Source: Oscillospiraceae bacterium
GTDB lineage: Bacteria > Bacillota > Clostridia > Oscillospirales > Oscillospiraceae
Length of the DNA stretch: 51,491 bases
Direction: 5' to 3'
Assembly: GCA_017519975.1 (NCBI GenBank)
Contig: JAFWRM010000046.1
Location: 1-51,491, forward strand
The position numbers and the translations under genes are program-made. Positions 25,878 to 33,834 of the stretch are shown here, one piece after another (the first letter of the stretch is position 1; each line of letters opens with the position of its first letter). The notes beneath the pieces were generated by a model that saw nothing but the letters and a program-made list of their open reading frames with translations, did no database searches and was not told the DNA's origin.

Positions 25878-26630
25878 TCACTCCCTGCCGGCGTACAGCG
25901 CCGGGTCATCGTAAATCGTGTGGAAGCGGAGAGGATTCAGCAGCCGGAACAGGGTGCGGCGCTGGGTGCCGAGCTCCTCCCGGTTCATCATGGAAAAGCC
26001 GCGGAAGGGCGGCATGTAGGTCACGATGTCGTTCCCTATGGCGAAGTTGCGGCACTCCTTGTACAGGGAGGCGAGGTACTTCCTCAGGCGCTGCTCCTCA
26101 CCTTTTCTGGCCTGGAACGGGCGCACGCTGCCGAAGGTGAACACGTGGCCCCGCAGGCCGAAGTTGTAGTTCAGATCCTGACTGCACAGCATGGCCTGCC
26201 CGGATCCCAGGGACCAGCCGACGATCTCCGTTTCCGCGGTGGGATGCTTTTCCGCCAGGGCGCTCCATCCGTCCCGGATCTCGTGCTTGATGCTCTTGTA
26301 CATGTTGCCCCACCCGTGGTGCACGTACAGCGTCAGGGGCTGCCCGTCAAATTCGAAGGCGTCGTAGTACTTGCTGGAAAACTCCGCCACATTGGAAAAC
26401 CAGTCGGCGGCGCCGCTGGTCTTCTGGAAGTTGATCTGGATCACGTTCCGTTCCGGCTCGAAGTGCATCTCGTAATTCACTTCGCTGCGAATGTGCAGAA
26501 ACCGTGCCAGAGCGCCGGACTCATAGTGCTTCGCCGTGTAACGGATCGGCCTTCTGGCCTTTCCCGTGTGATTGTAATCCTCGCTCGTATCGATGAAATA
26601 CTGCTGATAATCCAGCCGGCGGTACGCCAC
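25878..26630 (-). CDS. Lipase class 3-like alpha/beta hydrolase
   Basis: About 250 residues from a GTG at 26630, chosen because AAGGGG lies eight bases upstream and the promoter lies shortly before; a longer open frame upstream runs through the promoter and opposite genes. The nucleophile elbow EIVGWSLGSGQAML (GxSxG) and the later acid and His regions (GNDIVTYMPP; RFHTIYDD) fit a lipase_3 fold. No signal peptide, so cytoplasmic. First gene of a pair with the FAD oxidoreductase. Substrate unknown. Confidence 0.78.
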   Translation of the reverse strand: MAYRRLDYQQYFIDTSEDYNHTGKARRPIRYTAKHYESGALARFLHIRSEVNYEMHFEPERNVIQINFQKTSGAADWFSNVAEFSSKYYDAFEFDGQPLTLYVHHGWGNMYKSIKHEIRDGWSALAEKHPTAETEIVGWSLGSGQAMLCSQDLNYNFGLRGHVFTFGSVRPFQARKGEEQRLRKYLASLYKECRNFAIGNDIVTYMPPFRGFSMMNREELGTQRRTLFRLLNPLRFHTIYDDPALYAGRE

Positions 26631-26666
26631 TTCCTCATCCCCTTCCACCGTGTGCCGTCCGCGTTC

Positions 26667-26695
26667 ATTATGCCACACTCCCCCGGCGATGGCAA
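26667..26695 (-). promoter_or_regulatory. Promoter of the lipase-like/FAD oxidoreductase pair
   Basis: Minus strand TTGCCA (26695..26690), 17 bases, CATAAT (26672..26667), 37 bases before the GTG start. Confidence 0.6.
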
Positions 26696-26726
26696 GCGTA
26701 AAGGCCGGACACGGCCCGTACGGCAA

Positions 26727-26756
26727 TTGACGGTGCGCCGCGCCGGCTGATATAAT
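26727..26756 (+). promoter_or_regulatory. Promoter of the NusG_II/Gx/ApbE operon
   Basis: TTGACG (26727-26732), 18 bases, TATAAT (26751-26756), divergent from the lipase promoter. Confidence 0.75.
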
Positions 26757-26810
26757 GAAGGCGGCGTGTCCGGTCCGGCGCGCCGAATCTGCAAGGAGGG
26801 AGGCCTGCCC

Positions 26811-27191
26811 ATGAAGGAGCGTCGCGTGCGCCGGGCGGATCTGATGCTGATCGCCGTTCTGCTGGCGTTCGGCGTCGTTCTGGCGCTGGGAAACGTACTT
26901 TTCAGCCGGGCGGGTCAGACCGCCGTCGTGCGCGTTTCCGGAAAAGTAGTGGCCGCCTATCCCCTGTCCGAAGACCGGGAGGAAGAGATTGCCGGCGCCC
27001 ATGGCGGCTTCAACCGTCTGGTGATCCGCGGCGGCGGCGCGTGGATGGAGGACGCCGACTGCCCGGACCGGCTGTGCGTCGGCATGGGCGTCATCCGTCG
27101 GGCCGGGCAGAGCATCGTCTGCCTTCCCCATCAGGTGACCGTCGAGATCGTGGGCCCCGGCCGTCGGGACACCGACGCCGTCTCGGAATGA
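26811..27191 (+). CDS. NusG domain II-like secreted/anchored protein
   Basis: 126 residues: an N-terminal membrane anchor (LMLIAVLLAFGVVLALGNVL) and a small beta domain with VRVSGKVVAAYPL, followed by CPDRLCVGMGVIRRAGQSIVCLPHQVTVEI, the NusG_II signature including the paired Cys (DCPDRLC). Such proteins sit beside Gx transporters and ApbE in Firmicutes and are thought to act with flavinylated external electron-transfer proteins. First gene of a three-gene operon. GGGAGG precedes the ATG by seven bases. Confidence 0.88.
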   Translation: MKERRVRRADLMLIAVLLAFGVVLALGNVLFSRAGQTAVVRVSGKVVAAYPLSEDREEEIAGAHGGFNRLVIRGGGAWMEDADCPDRLCVGMGVIRRAGQSIVCLPHQVTVEIVGPGRRDTDAVSE

Positions 27192-27201
27192 GGTGACCGC
27201 C

Positions 27202-27717
27202 ATGAAAACTTCCGCAAGGGCTGTCGCCCGGTACGGCCTTCTCACGGCTCTCGCTCTCATCCTCAGCTATCTGGAAGCCCAGATCCCCGTTTTCTTTGCC
27301 GTTCCCGGAATGAAGCTCGGGCTGGCCAATCTGGCCGTAGTCACCGCTCTGTATCTGTCCGGCGCCCCCTGCGCCTGCGTCGTCAGTCTGGTCCGCGTGC
27401 TTCTCGTTTCCGTTCTGTTCGGAAACGGCGCCGCCTTCGCCTACAGTCTTGCCGGAAGCGTTCTCAGCGCCGCCGTCATGATTCTGCTGAAAAGAACCGG
27501 AAGGTTCGGCCCTATCGCCGTGAGCGCCGCCGGAGGCGTCGCCCACGTTACCGCTCAGCTGGCGGTCGCCGCCGTGCTCATGGGCACTTCAGCGCTCGGC
27601 TGGTATCTGCCGGTCCTCTGGTTTGCCGGCGTCACCGCCGGTGCGGTCATCGGTCTGATCGGAGGCGAGCTGTGCCGCGCGCTGCAGCGGCTGAAATGGG
27701 GGGAGGACCGGCCGTGA
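27202..27717 (+). CDS. Gx transporter family membrane protein
   Basis: 171 residues, almost wholly hydrophobic (about five helices), with VPGMKLGLANLAVVTALYLSG and LVRVLL..LFGNGAAFAYSLAG, which match the family once annotated as heptaprenyl diphosphate synthase component I. It is now regarded as an ECF-like membrane component. In this setting it may carry a flavin or related precursor for ApbE; that role is inferred from conserved gene order. GAGGTG lies before the ATG at 27202. Confidence 0.87.
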   Translation: MKTSARAVARYGLLTALALILSYLEAQIPVFFAVPGMKLGLANLAVVTALYLSGAPCACVVSLVRVLLVSVLFGNGAAFAYSLAGSVLSAAVMILLKRTGRFGPIAVSAAGGVAHVTAQLAVAAVLMGTSALGWYLPVLWFAGVTAGAVIGLIGGELCRALQRLKWGEDRP

Positions 27718-28742
27718 AACGCTTTTCCTTTCTGATCGCCGCCGCTCTCGTGCTTTCTTTTCTCGCGGGATGCTCCGGCGCGTCCGGCCGCGGCGCTTCC
27801 ATGACGCGGGAGCTGTTCGCCATGGACACCTACATGACCATGACCTGCCGCGGAGAGAACGCCGAACAGGCGCTGGACGCCGCCGAGGCGGAGATCCTCA
27901 GGCTGGACGCTCTGCTGAGCACCGGCAGCACGGACAGCGAGATCTCCCGGCTGAACGCCGAAGGCGGAGGCGCCTGCTCCGAGGATACCGCCGCTCTTCT
28001 CCGGGCCGCTCTCGACGCGTACCGGGAAACGGACGGGGCCTTCGACTGTACGATCCTCCCACTGATGGAGCTGTGGGGGTTCCCCTCCGGTACGCTTCAC
28101 GTCCCGACGGAGGCGGAACTGGAACATGCGCTGACCGTCACGGGCAGCCGGCACGTTTCCCTTTCCGGCAGTGCGGTGTCCATGGACCCCGGAACGAAGA
28201 TCGACCTGGGCGGCATCGCCAAGGGCTTCACCTCCGGCCGGCTGATGGAGATCTTCCGCTCCTTCGGCGTCGAAAGCGCCATCGTCTCTCTGGGCGGCAA
28301 TGTGCAGTGCCTGGGCAGCCGATCCGATGGGGCCGGCTGGCGGTGCGGTATCCGCGCCCCGGGAGACGGGGCCTCCTCCGACGATATCGCCGGCGTCGTG
28401 ACCGTACGCGACAAGGCCGTGATCACTTCCGGTTCGTACGAGCGGCGTCTGACCGACGAGGTCACCGGGCGCATCTATCATCACATCCTTGACCCCTCCA
28501 CCGGCCGCCCGGCGGATACCGGCCTTGCCTCCGTCACCATCGTCAGTTCCGATGGCACGCTGGCCGACGCTCTGTCCACCGCCTGCTTTGTCATGGGGGA
28601 GGAAAAGGCGGAGGCGTTCTGGAGGGAGCGCTTCGATGAGTTCGACATGATCCTCATCCGGACCGACGGCAGCATCCGCGTCACGGAAGGCGTCGCGGAC
28701 GCCTTTGTCACCTCCCGGCCCTGCGCCGTGATCCCGAAATAG
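27714..28742 (+). CDS. apbE: FAD:protein FMN transferase (ApbE), lipoprotein
   Basis: About 342 residues from a GTG at 27714 that overlaps the previous stop by 4 bp and has GGGGGAGG seven bases upstream. A lipobox (LSFLAGC) anchors it outside the membrane. Motifs: AMDTYMTM, GAFDCTI, the core DLGGIAKGFT, GGNVQCLG and, near the end, DGTLADALSTACFVMG, which carries the metal-binding residues. It transfers FMN from FAD to Thr/Ser of external flavoproteins. The target protein is not in the window. Confidence 0.95.
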   Translation: MKRFSFLIAAALVLSFLAGCSGASGRGASMTRELFAMDTYMTMTCRGENAEQALDAAEAEILRLDALLSTGSTDSEISRLNAEGGGACSEDTAALLRAALDAYRETDGAFDCTILPLMELWGFPSGTLHVPTEAELEHALTVTGSRHVSLSGSAVSMDPGTKIDLGGIAKGFTSGRLMEIFRSFGVESAIVSLGGNVQCLGSRSDGAGWRCGIRAPGDGASSDDIAGVVTVRDKAVITSGSYERRLTDEVTGRIYHHILDPSTGRPADTGLASVTIVSSDGTLADALSTACFVMGEEKAEAFWRERFDEFDMILIRTDGSIRVTEGVADAFVTSRPCAVIPK

Positions 28743-28758
28743 ATCCACTGCGTTGCTG

Positions 28759-28792
28759 CGCCCCTGTCCGTTGGGTCGGACAGGGGCGTTTT
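28759..28792 (+). terminator. Intrinsic terminator of the apbE operon
   Basis: CGCCCCTGTCCG, six-base loop, CGGACAGGGGCG, then TTTT. It lies 16 bases after apbE and touches the end of the convergent MocR gene. Confidence 0.9.
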
Positions 28793-29874
28793 CACGTTCC
28801 TTTTCTCTTCTGACGGCGCACGCGGTTGATATGCCGCTCAAAATCGCCGCTGCGCAGCAGCTCCGCCAGCACGTACTGCTCGAAAAGCGGCACCGTGCAG
28901 GAGTAAAAGCCCAGCGTCTGCTCATACAGCTCCGCCATGCTCTCCGGAAGCAGCATGTACCCCACGCGCATCGATGGGGCGATGGTCTTGGAAAATGTAT
29001 TTATGTAAACCGTTCGCCGTCCGCGGTCCATGGCAAACAGCGAATCCTCCGGCTTCTGATTCACCGCCAGTTCGGAATCGTAGTTATCCTCCACCAGCAC
29101 GGCGTTCCTCGCCTCGGCCCACCGGATGTATTCGTGCTTTTTCGAGGCGCCCGCCGTCACCCCGCTGGGAAAGCTGTTGAATGGCGTTACGTGCAGAAGC
29201 CCTGCTTTCGACCGTTCCAGTTCCTCCGTCGGTATTCCCTCCGCGCCAAGCCGCAGGTACTCGCAGGAGATCCCGAAGGCGGCGTAGACCTTCCGTATCT
29301 TGGAATAGGAAGGCTCCTCCAGGGCAAAGATCCTCCCCCTTCCGAACAGCTGAGCGATCAGGCCGTACAGATACTCGGCCCCCGACCCAACGACGATCCG
29401 GCCGGCGGGGACCTCGATGCCCCGGCTCCGGATCAGATACCGGCTGATCTCCTCCCTCAGTTCCGCGCAGCCGCGGTTCGGCGACTTGACCAGGATCCGG
29501 TCCCCCTGATCCAGCAGCACCTTTCTCATGGTGCGCGCCAGCACGGAATAAGGGAATTCCCCCGCCATGTGCTCCGCTGGCTCCGGAGCAGTCGCGGCCG
29601 GAGAACCGCTGCCCGGGACACGGACGTCCCCGGCCTGACGGTAGGCGGCAAAGCAGCCGCTTCTCTGCCGGGTCTCCACATAGCCCTCCTCCGCCAGCAG
29701 ATCCAGCGCGTGCTCCACCGTGATCACGCTCACGCCGGTGTCCGCCGCGATCATCCTCTTGGACGGGAGCTTCGTCCCCGGCGGATAGACCCCGTCCACA
29801 ATGTCCCTCACCAGATGCCGGTACAGCTGTATGTAGGCCGGCACGGTGTCCTGTCTGTCGATCCTGTAGTTCAT
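28792..29874 (-). CDS. MocR/PdxR-type GntR regulator with truncated aminotransferase domain
   Basis: 360 residues against about 450-480 for the family. A GntR winged helix (LYRHLVRDIVDGVYPPGTKLPSKRMIAADTGVSVITVEHALDLLAEEGYV) is followed by a linker and a fold-type I aminotransferase-like domain with the PLP lysine in NTFSKTIAPSMRVGY. The protein stops at RQKRKGT, shortly after FERHINRVRR, so the C-terminal small domain is missing; the terminator follows at once. MocR proteins sense PLP or amino acids. It is divergent from an ECF S component with a palindrome between, suggesting vitamin uptake control. Whether the short form still binds ligand is unclear. Confidence 0.88.
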   Translation of the reverse strand: MNYRIDRQDTVPAYIQLYRHLVRDIVDGVYPPGTKLPSKRMIAADTGVSVITVEHALDLLAEEGYVETRQRSGCFAAYRQAGDVRVPGSGSPAATAPEPAEHMAGEFPYSVLARTMRKVLLDQGDRILVKSPNRGCAELREEISRYLIRSRGIEVPAGRIVVGSGAEYLYGLIAQLFGRGRIFALEEPSYSKIRKVYAAFGISCEYLRLGAEGIPTEELERSKAGLLHVTPFNSFPSGVTAGASKKHEYIRWAEARNAVLVEDNYDSELAVNQKPEDSLFAMDRGRRTVYINTFSKTIAPSMRVGYMLLPESMAELYEQTLGFYSCTVPLFEQYVLAELLRSGDFERHINRVRRQKRKGT

Positions 29875-29909
29875 CTGGTTATATAAAACACTCCCAAACT
29901 GGATATTTT

Positions 29910-29932
29910 TATATGATCAAATTGATCATATA
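29910..29932. promoter_or_regulatory. Perfect palindrome, likely operator of the divergent MocR/ECF pair
   Basis: TATATGATCAA, one central A, TTGATCATATA: a perfect 11-bp inverted repeat in the 99-bp divergent intergenic region, in an AT-rich patch. It could control both genes. Confidence 0.65.
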
Positions 29933-29973
29933 CTTGCAGCATTCAAAAGTCAATCCGAAATGAGGGATCGTCA

Positions 29974-30507
29974 ATGTCACACGCGAAAAGCGGCAGAGCG
30001 GTCACCGTCCGACTGACCGTGACCGCTCTGCTGATGGCCATGAATATCGCCCTGAGCTCCTTCGGAGTTCCCGTACCCGGCGGGCATCTTTACCTGAACG
30101 ACGTAGTCATCTGTCTGGCGGCGCTGCTGCTGAACCCCATCGAGGCCTTCGTCGTGGGCGGCATCGGCGCTTTCCTGGGCGACTTCTTCTTCTACCCCGC
30201 CCCCATGTTCGTTTCCCTGGTCACCCACGGCCTTCAGGCGATCGTGATCTCGCTGATCGCGCGGCAGACGCTGGGGAAAAAGCCCCGTCTTGCCTCCGTG
30301 ATCGGCGTTGCCGTCGGAGCCGTGATCATGGTCGTGGGTTATTCGCTGGGCCGCGCCTACGTGTACAGCACGCCGGAATACGCCCTGCTGAAGCTCCCGT
30401 TCCAGATCCTGCAGGCCGCCGTCGGCGCCGTGCTGGGCACTCTGCTGTGCTGGAAATTCGGCGTGCGGAAGCTGTTTTTCAAAACGCTCGGGGAGCCGCT
30501 TGGCTGA
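29974..30507 (+). CDS. ECF-transporter S component, possibly for a B6 vitamer
   Basis: 177 residues, about five or six hydrophobic helices (TVTALLMAMNIALSSFGVP; YLNDVVICLAALLLNPIEAFVVGGIGAFLGDFF). This pattern is typical of substrate-binding S components that share a common EcfA/EcfT module. No energising genes are nearby, so it belongs to the shared (group II) type. The ligand is not visible in sequence; the divergent MocR/PdxR-like regulator suggests pyridoxine or pyridoxal. GAGGGATCGTCA precedes the ATG. Confidence 0.85.
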   Translation: MSHAKSGRAVTVRLTVTALLMAMNIALSSFGVPVPGGHLYLNDVVICLAALLLNPIEAFVVGGIGAFLGDFFFYPAPMFVSLVTHGLQAIVISLIARQTLGKKPRLASVIGVAVGAVIMVVGYSLGRAYVYSTPEYALLKLPFQILQAAVGAVLGTLLCWKFGVRKLFFKTLGEPLG

Positions 30508-30990
30508 CTACAGCTCGATATAATAGACGCAGATATCCTCGTAACGCCCATCCTTCATGAGGAAGCCCCCGGGGATCGTTCCCAGCAGATGGAACCCGAC
30601 CCGTTCATACAGATGCCGGGCGTGGACGTTGCACGCCACCACGGCGTTGAACTGCAGCAGACGGAACCCCTGTTCCCTGCCCTGCCGCAGGCTGTCCAGC
30701 ACCAGCTGTTCCCCCATGTGCCGGCCCCGGAAGGCCCGGTCCACCGCGTAGCTGGCGTTGGCAATGTGGCCGCAACGCCCCTCATTGTTGGGGTGCAGGA
30801 TGTACAGTCCCTGGACACGGCCCTGCTCATCCACCGCTACGGCGGAAACGCTCTGCCGCGCGAAAAACTCCGCGCCGGACCGTTCGTCCATCTTCTCCGT
30901 CTGCGGATAGGCTTCTCCGTCCTCCACCACCTGGTTCCAGATCTCCACCATGCGGGGGACGTCTTCCTCCCGATAAACTCTTACCGTCAT
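30508..30990 (-). CDS. GNAT-family N-acetyltransferase
   Basis: 160 residues. The GNAT fold has the acetyl-CoA loop in AVDRAFRGRHMGEQLVLDSL (R/Q-x-x-G-x-G/A type) and the beta-bulge end NVHARHLYERVGFHLLGTIPGGF. It acetylates a small molecule or protein amine; the substrate is unknown. It is convergent with the ECF S gene, with the stop codons touching (30507/30508). Confidence 0.9.
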   Translation of the reverse strand: MTVRVYREEDVPRMVEIWNQVVEDGEAYPQTEKMDERSGAEFFARQSVSAVAVDEQGRVQGLYILHPNNEGRCGHIANASYAVDRAFRGRHMGEQLVLDSLRQGREQGFRLLQFNAVVACNVHARHLYERVGFHLLGTIPGGFLMKDGRYEDICVYYIEL

Positions 30991-31006
30991 GACCGTTCTC
31001 CTTTCG

Positions 31007-31038
31007 TCTCCGCGGCGCCTGCGCCGCGGAGATGTTTT
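31007..31038 (+). terminator. Perfect hairpin before the threonine aldolase-like gene
   Basis: TCTCCGCGGCGC, two-base loop, GCGCCGCGGAGA, then TGTTTTTG. It lies between the GNAT gene and the aldolase gene, which diverge. It could be an attenuator in the aldolase leader or a remnant terminator. Confidence 0.45.
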
Positions 31039-31135
31039 TGCCAGAAACGCTATTTTGCGTTTACAAGGACCCTTTCCTGTGGTAAAACCGTGTCTGCAGA
31101 TACTATATCACAAGAAAAGCAAAGGAGCTGCCCCA

Positions 31136-32188
31136 ATGAACAAGCTTTCCTTCGCCTCAGATTATTCCTCCGGATGCCATCCTCTGGTCCTTCGGCGTCT
31201 GACGGAGACCAATCTCTGCCGATCCGCCGGGTATGGGACGGACGGCTTTTCCGAAGCCGCCAGAGAAAAGATCCGGCAGTGCTGCCTGGCGCCGGAGGCG
31301 GACGTCTTCTTCCTTGCCGGCGGCACGCAGAGCAACGCCGCCGTGATCGGCTGCATGCTGAAGCCCTGGCAGGGAGTGATCTCCGCGGAGACCGGGCACG
31401 TGTGCGGCCATGAAGCCGGCGCCATCGAAGCCGGCGGACACAAGGTGCTGCCGCTGCCCCACAGGGAGGGGCGTCTGGCGGCGGAGGACGTCCGCCGTCT
31501 GCTGGAACAGTTCCGTGCCGACGAGGCCCGGGAGCATCTGGTGGAGCCGGGCATGGTGTATCTCTCGCAGCCCACGGAATACGGCACCCTGTATTCGCTG
31601 CGGGAACTGACGGAGATCAGCGGCGTGTGTCACGCCGCCGGGATCCCCCTGTATGTGGACGGGGCTCGTCTGGCCTACGCCCTGGGCTGCCCGGAAAACG
31701 ACGTGCGGCTTTCCGACCTTGCCCGGCTGTGCGACGCCTTCTACATTGGCGGCACCAAATGCGGCGCTCTGTTCGGTGAGGCCGTGGTTTTTCCCCGGCA
31801 CGATACCGTTCCCCATTTCTTTACGATGATCAAGCAGCGCGGCGCGCTGCTTGCCAAGGGCTTTGTCGCCGGCCTTCAGTTCGACGCGCTGTTCACCGAC
31901 GGCCTTTACGAACAGATCGGCCGTCACGGCGTTGCCGCGGCCGAACGGATCCGCACCGGACTGTCCGCCTGCGGATATCCGCTGTTCATCGAGGCCCCGA
32001 CCAATCAGGTCTTCCCGGTACTTACACCGGCACAGGCGCAGGCTCTGCGGCAGGAGATCGACATGACCTTCTGGGAGAAGCTGGACGAAGGCCGATGCGT
32101 CATGCGCCTGGCCGCCGACTGGGCGACCCGGGATGAGGATGTGGACCTTCTGCTGGACGTCTTCCGCCGCTGCGCGGATCAGGGATGA
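31136..32188 (+). CDS. ltaE: Low-specificity L-threonine aldolase-like PLP enzyme
   Basis: 350 residues, fold-type I PLP enzyme: FASDYSSGCHPLVL at the start, LAGGTQSNAAVI, TGHVCGHEAGAIE, YVDGARLAYALG and the PLP lysine in FYIGGTKCGALFGEA. These match the beta-eliminating lyase/threonine aldolase family, which splits L-threonine or allo-threonine into glycine and acetaldehyde. AAAGGAG lies eight bases before the ATG. It is a single gene ended by a terminator at 32321-32359. Confidence 0.9.
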   Translation: MNKLSFASDYSSGCHPLVLRRLTETNLCRSAGYGTDGFSEAAREKIRQCCLAPEADVFFLAGGTQSNAAVIGCMLKPWQGVISAETGHVCGHEAGAIEAGGHKVLPLPHREGRLAAEDVRRLLEQFRADEAREHLVEPGMVYLSQPTEYGTLYSLRELTEISGVCHAAGIPLYVDGARLAYALGCPENDVRLSDLARLCDAFYIGGTKCGALFGEAVVFPRHDTVPHFFTMIKQRGALLAKGFVAGLQFDALFTDGLYEQIGRHGVAAAERIRTGLSACGYPLFIEAPTNQVFPVLTPAQAQALRQEIDMTFWEKLDEGRCVMRLAADWATRDEDVDLLLDVFRRCADQG

Positions 32189-32275
32189 GCCCTCTCCCTG
32201 CGAACGCTGCTGAACGATGCGCCATTCTCGGCGAATCGTTCCGGTCGTCCAGCGGATCTCATCATATCTGAAAAT

Positions 32276-32300
32276 GCCCGGCGTCCAATGGACGCCGGGC
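32276..32300 (-). terminator. Hairpin terminator after exonuclease III gene
   Basis: GCCCGGCGTCC, three-base loop, GGACGCCGGGC. On the minus strand it is followed by ATTTTC, so it most likely ends the exonuclease operon. Confidence 0.7.
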
Positions 32301-32320
32301 AGGCCCCCCTCCGCTTTGTA

Positions 32321-32359
32321 CGACCCATGAACGCCACGGCGCTCGTGGGTCGGTTTTTT
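32321..32359 (+). terminator. Intrinsic terminator after threonine aldolase-like gene
   Basis: CGACCCA and TGGGTCG arms with further partial pairing inside, followed by GTTTTTT, reaching the stop of the convergent exonuclease gene. Confidence 0.75.
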
Positions 32360-33114
32360 CAATCGGAGAGGATCAACTCCACCGGGCAGTGATCCGAGCC
32401 CTCGACGGCGCTGTGGATCGAGGCTCCGCCGATCCGGCTTTTCAGCTTTTCCGACACGAGAAAATAGTCGATGCGCCATCCGGCGTTGTTCTGCCGGGCG
32501 TGAAAACGGTAAGACCACCAGGAGTAGGCCCCGGCCTCATCCGGATGCAGAAAGCGGAAGGAATCCACGAACCCGGCGCCCAGCAGCGCCGTCATCTTCT
32601 CCCTCTCCTGATCGGTAAATCCAGCGTTGGCGCGGTTGGTCTTCGGATTCTTCAGGTCGATCTCCTGATGGGCCACGTTCAGATCTCCGCACAGCACCAC
32701 GGGCTTAGCTTCGTCCAGTTCCGTCAGATAGCCGCGCAGATCATCCTCCCACCGCATCCGGTAATCCAGACGCTTCAGCCCGTCCTGTGAATTGGGCACG
32801 TACGCGTTGACAAGGATGAAGTCCTCAAACTCCACAGTGATGAGCCTTCCCTCGTGGTCGTGCTCCTCCACCCCCATGCCGTACGTCACCCGCAGAGGCG
32901 GCCTCCGGGTAAAGACGGCCGTTCCCGAATACCCCTTCATTTCCGCGTAGTTCCAGAAGGACTCGTAGCCGTCGAAGGCGATGTCAAGCTGGCCGGCCTG
33001 CAGCTTTGTCTCCTGCAGACAGAACACGTCCGCGTCCAGCGTCCGGAAGGCGTCGGCGAATCCCTTGCCCGCCGCCGCCCGCAGCCCGTTCACGTTCCAG
33101 GATATCAGCTTCAT
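32359..33114 (-). CDS. xth: Exodeoxyribonuclease III
   Basis: 251 residues. Motifs of the ExoIII/APE1 family: MKLISWNVNGLRAA, CLQETKL (metal-binding Glu), NAYVPNSQDG (catalytic Tyr region), CGDLNVAHQEIDL (DxN), RIDYFLVS and GSDHCPVEL (Asp-His pair). It incises DNA at abasic sites and removes 3' blocks in base-excision repair. It overlaps the esterase gene upstream by 4 bp (ATGA). The start is chosen at the conserved MKLISWN. Confidence 0.97.
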   Translation of the reverse strand: MKLISWNVNGLRAAAGKGFADAFRTLDADVFCLQETKLQAGQLDIAFDGYESFWNYAEMKGYSGTAVFTRRPPLRVTYGMGVEEHDHEGRLITVEFEDFILVNAYVPNSQDGLKRLDYRMRWEDDLRGYLTELDEAKPVVLCGDLNVAHQEIDLKNPKTNRANAGFTDQEREKMTALLGAGFVDSFRFLHPDEAGAYSWWSYRFHARQNNAGWRIDYFLVSEKLKSRIGGASIHSAVEGSDHCPVELILSD

Positions 33115-33833
33115 TCTTCCCTCTCCTCCCGCTCCGCCAGGCGCTGCATGCACCAGCAGAACGCTCTGGCGCACCGTCTGTCCGGATCCTTGAAATGATT
33201 TCCCTCGTTCCACTCCAGAACGCATTCCGTCCCGGGGCAGCTTTTCACCCGCTTCTCCAAGGCGCGGATTCGATCCCCCACCGTGGCCATCACGTGGTTT
33301 TTCGTCCGCTCCTCCCGGTCCCCCAGGCTCAGATAAACGACCCTCGCGAAAGGCTCGGTCTGCTCCGCCAGGTCGATCCATCCGGGAAACCAGACGGACG
33401 GCGACGCCGCCGCGACGGCAGAGAAATCCTCCGTCTTCCACGCGCTCCACAGCGCGAAAAGCCCCGCGAGGGAGTAGCCGCCCAGGATCACGGGCAGGTC
33501 TTCCGTCAGGCCGAAGCGCCCGCGAAGCTCCGGGAGCAGCGTCCCGCGTACGAACGACAGCGTACGCTCCGCCTGCCCGCCGAACGCTTCCTTCCCGAAG
33601 ACCGGGGCCGCCGGCCAGGGCGACAGATCCCGATTCCAGTCCTCCGTCTCAAAGGCAGCCAGCAGAAAGGGGATATCCGTTCCGGCGGCGATCCGTTCCA
33701 CTTCCCGGTCCGTCTCCTCACCGCCGCGGGCGTCGACCGGCTGGATCAGCAAACAGGCCGGCTCTCCGCGGCGCCAGATCCGGCACAGCGTCCCCTCCGT
33801 CCGCAACGAGTCTCTGACGATCCCTTCGCTCAT
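33111..33833 (-). CDS. Esterase-like alpha/beta hydrolase
   Basis: 240 residues. The nucleophile elbow VILGGYSLAGLFALW (GxSxG), Asp region VYLSLGDREE and catalytic His in NEGNHFKD form a complete triad of the enterochelin-esterase/esterase D type. Cytoplasmic, no signal. Substrate unknown. It is coupled downstream to xth by a 4-bp overlap and lies directly after the P1 peptidase, whose stop is 2 bp away. Confidence 0.87.
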   Translation of the reverse strand: MSEGIVRDSLRTEGTLCRIWRRGEPACLLIQPVDARGGEETDREVERIAAGTDIPFLLAAFETEDWNRDLSPWPAAPVFGKEAFGGQAERTLSFVRGTLLPELRGRFGLTEDLPVILGGYSLAGLFALWSAWKTEDFSAVAAASPSVWFPGWIDLAEQTEPFARVVYLSLGDREERTKNHVMATVGDRIRALEKRVKSCPGTECVLEWNEGNHFKDPDRRCARAFCWCMQRLAEREEREE

Positions 33834-33834
33834 T

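Noticed and set aside
26631-27260. N-terminal extension of the lipase-like protein
   Set aside because: It would cross both divergent promoters and the NusG_II gene; a GTG with a ribosome binding site at 26630 fits better.
28744-28796. Rho-independent terminator as proof of MocR gene truncation by insertion
   Set aside because: The hairpin belongs to the apbE operon; it shows closeness but not the mechanism of the truncation.
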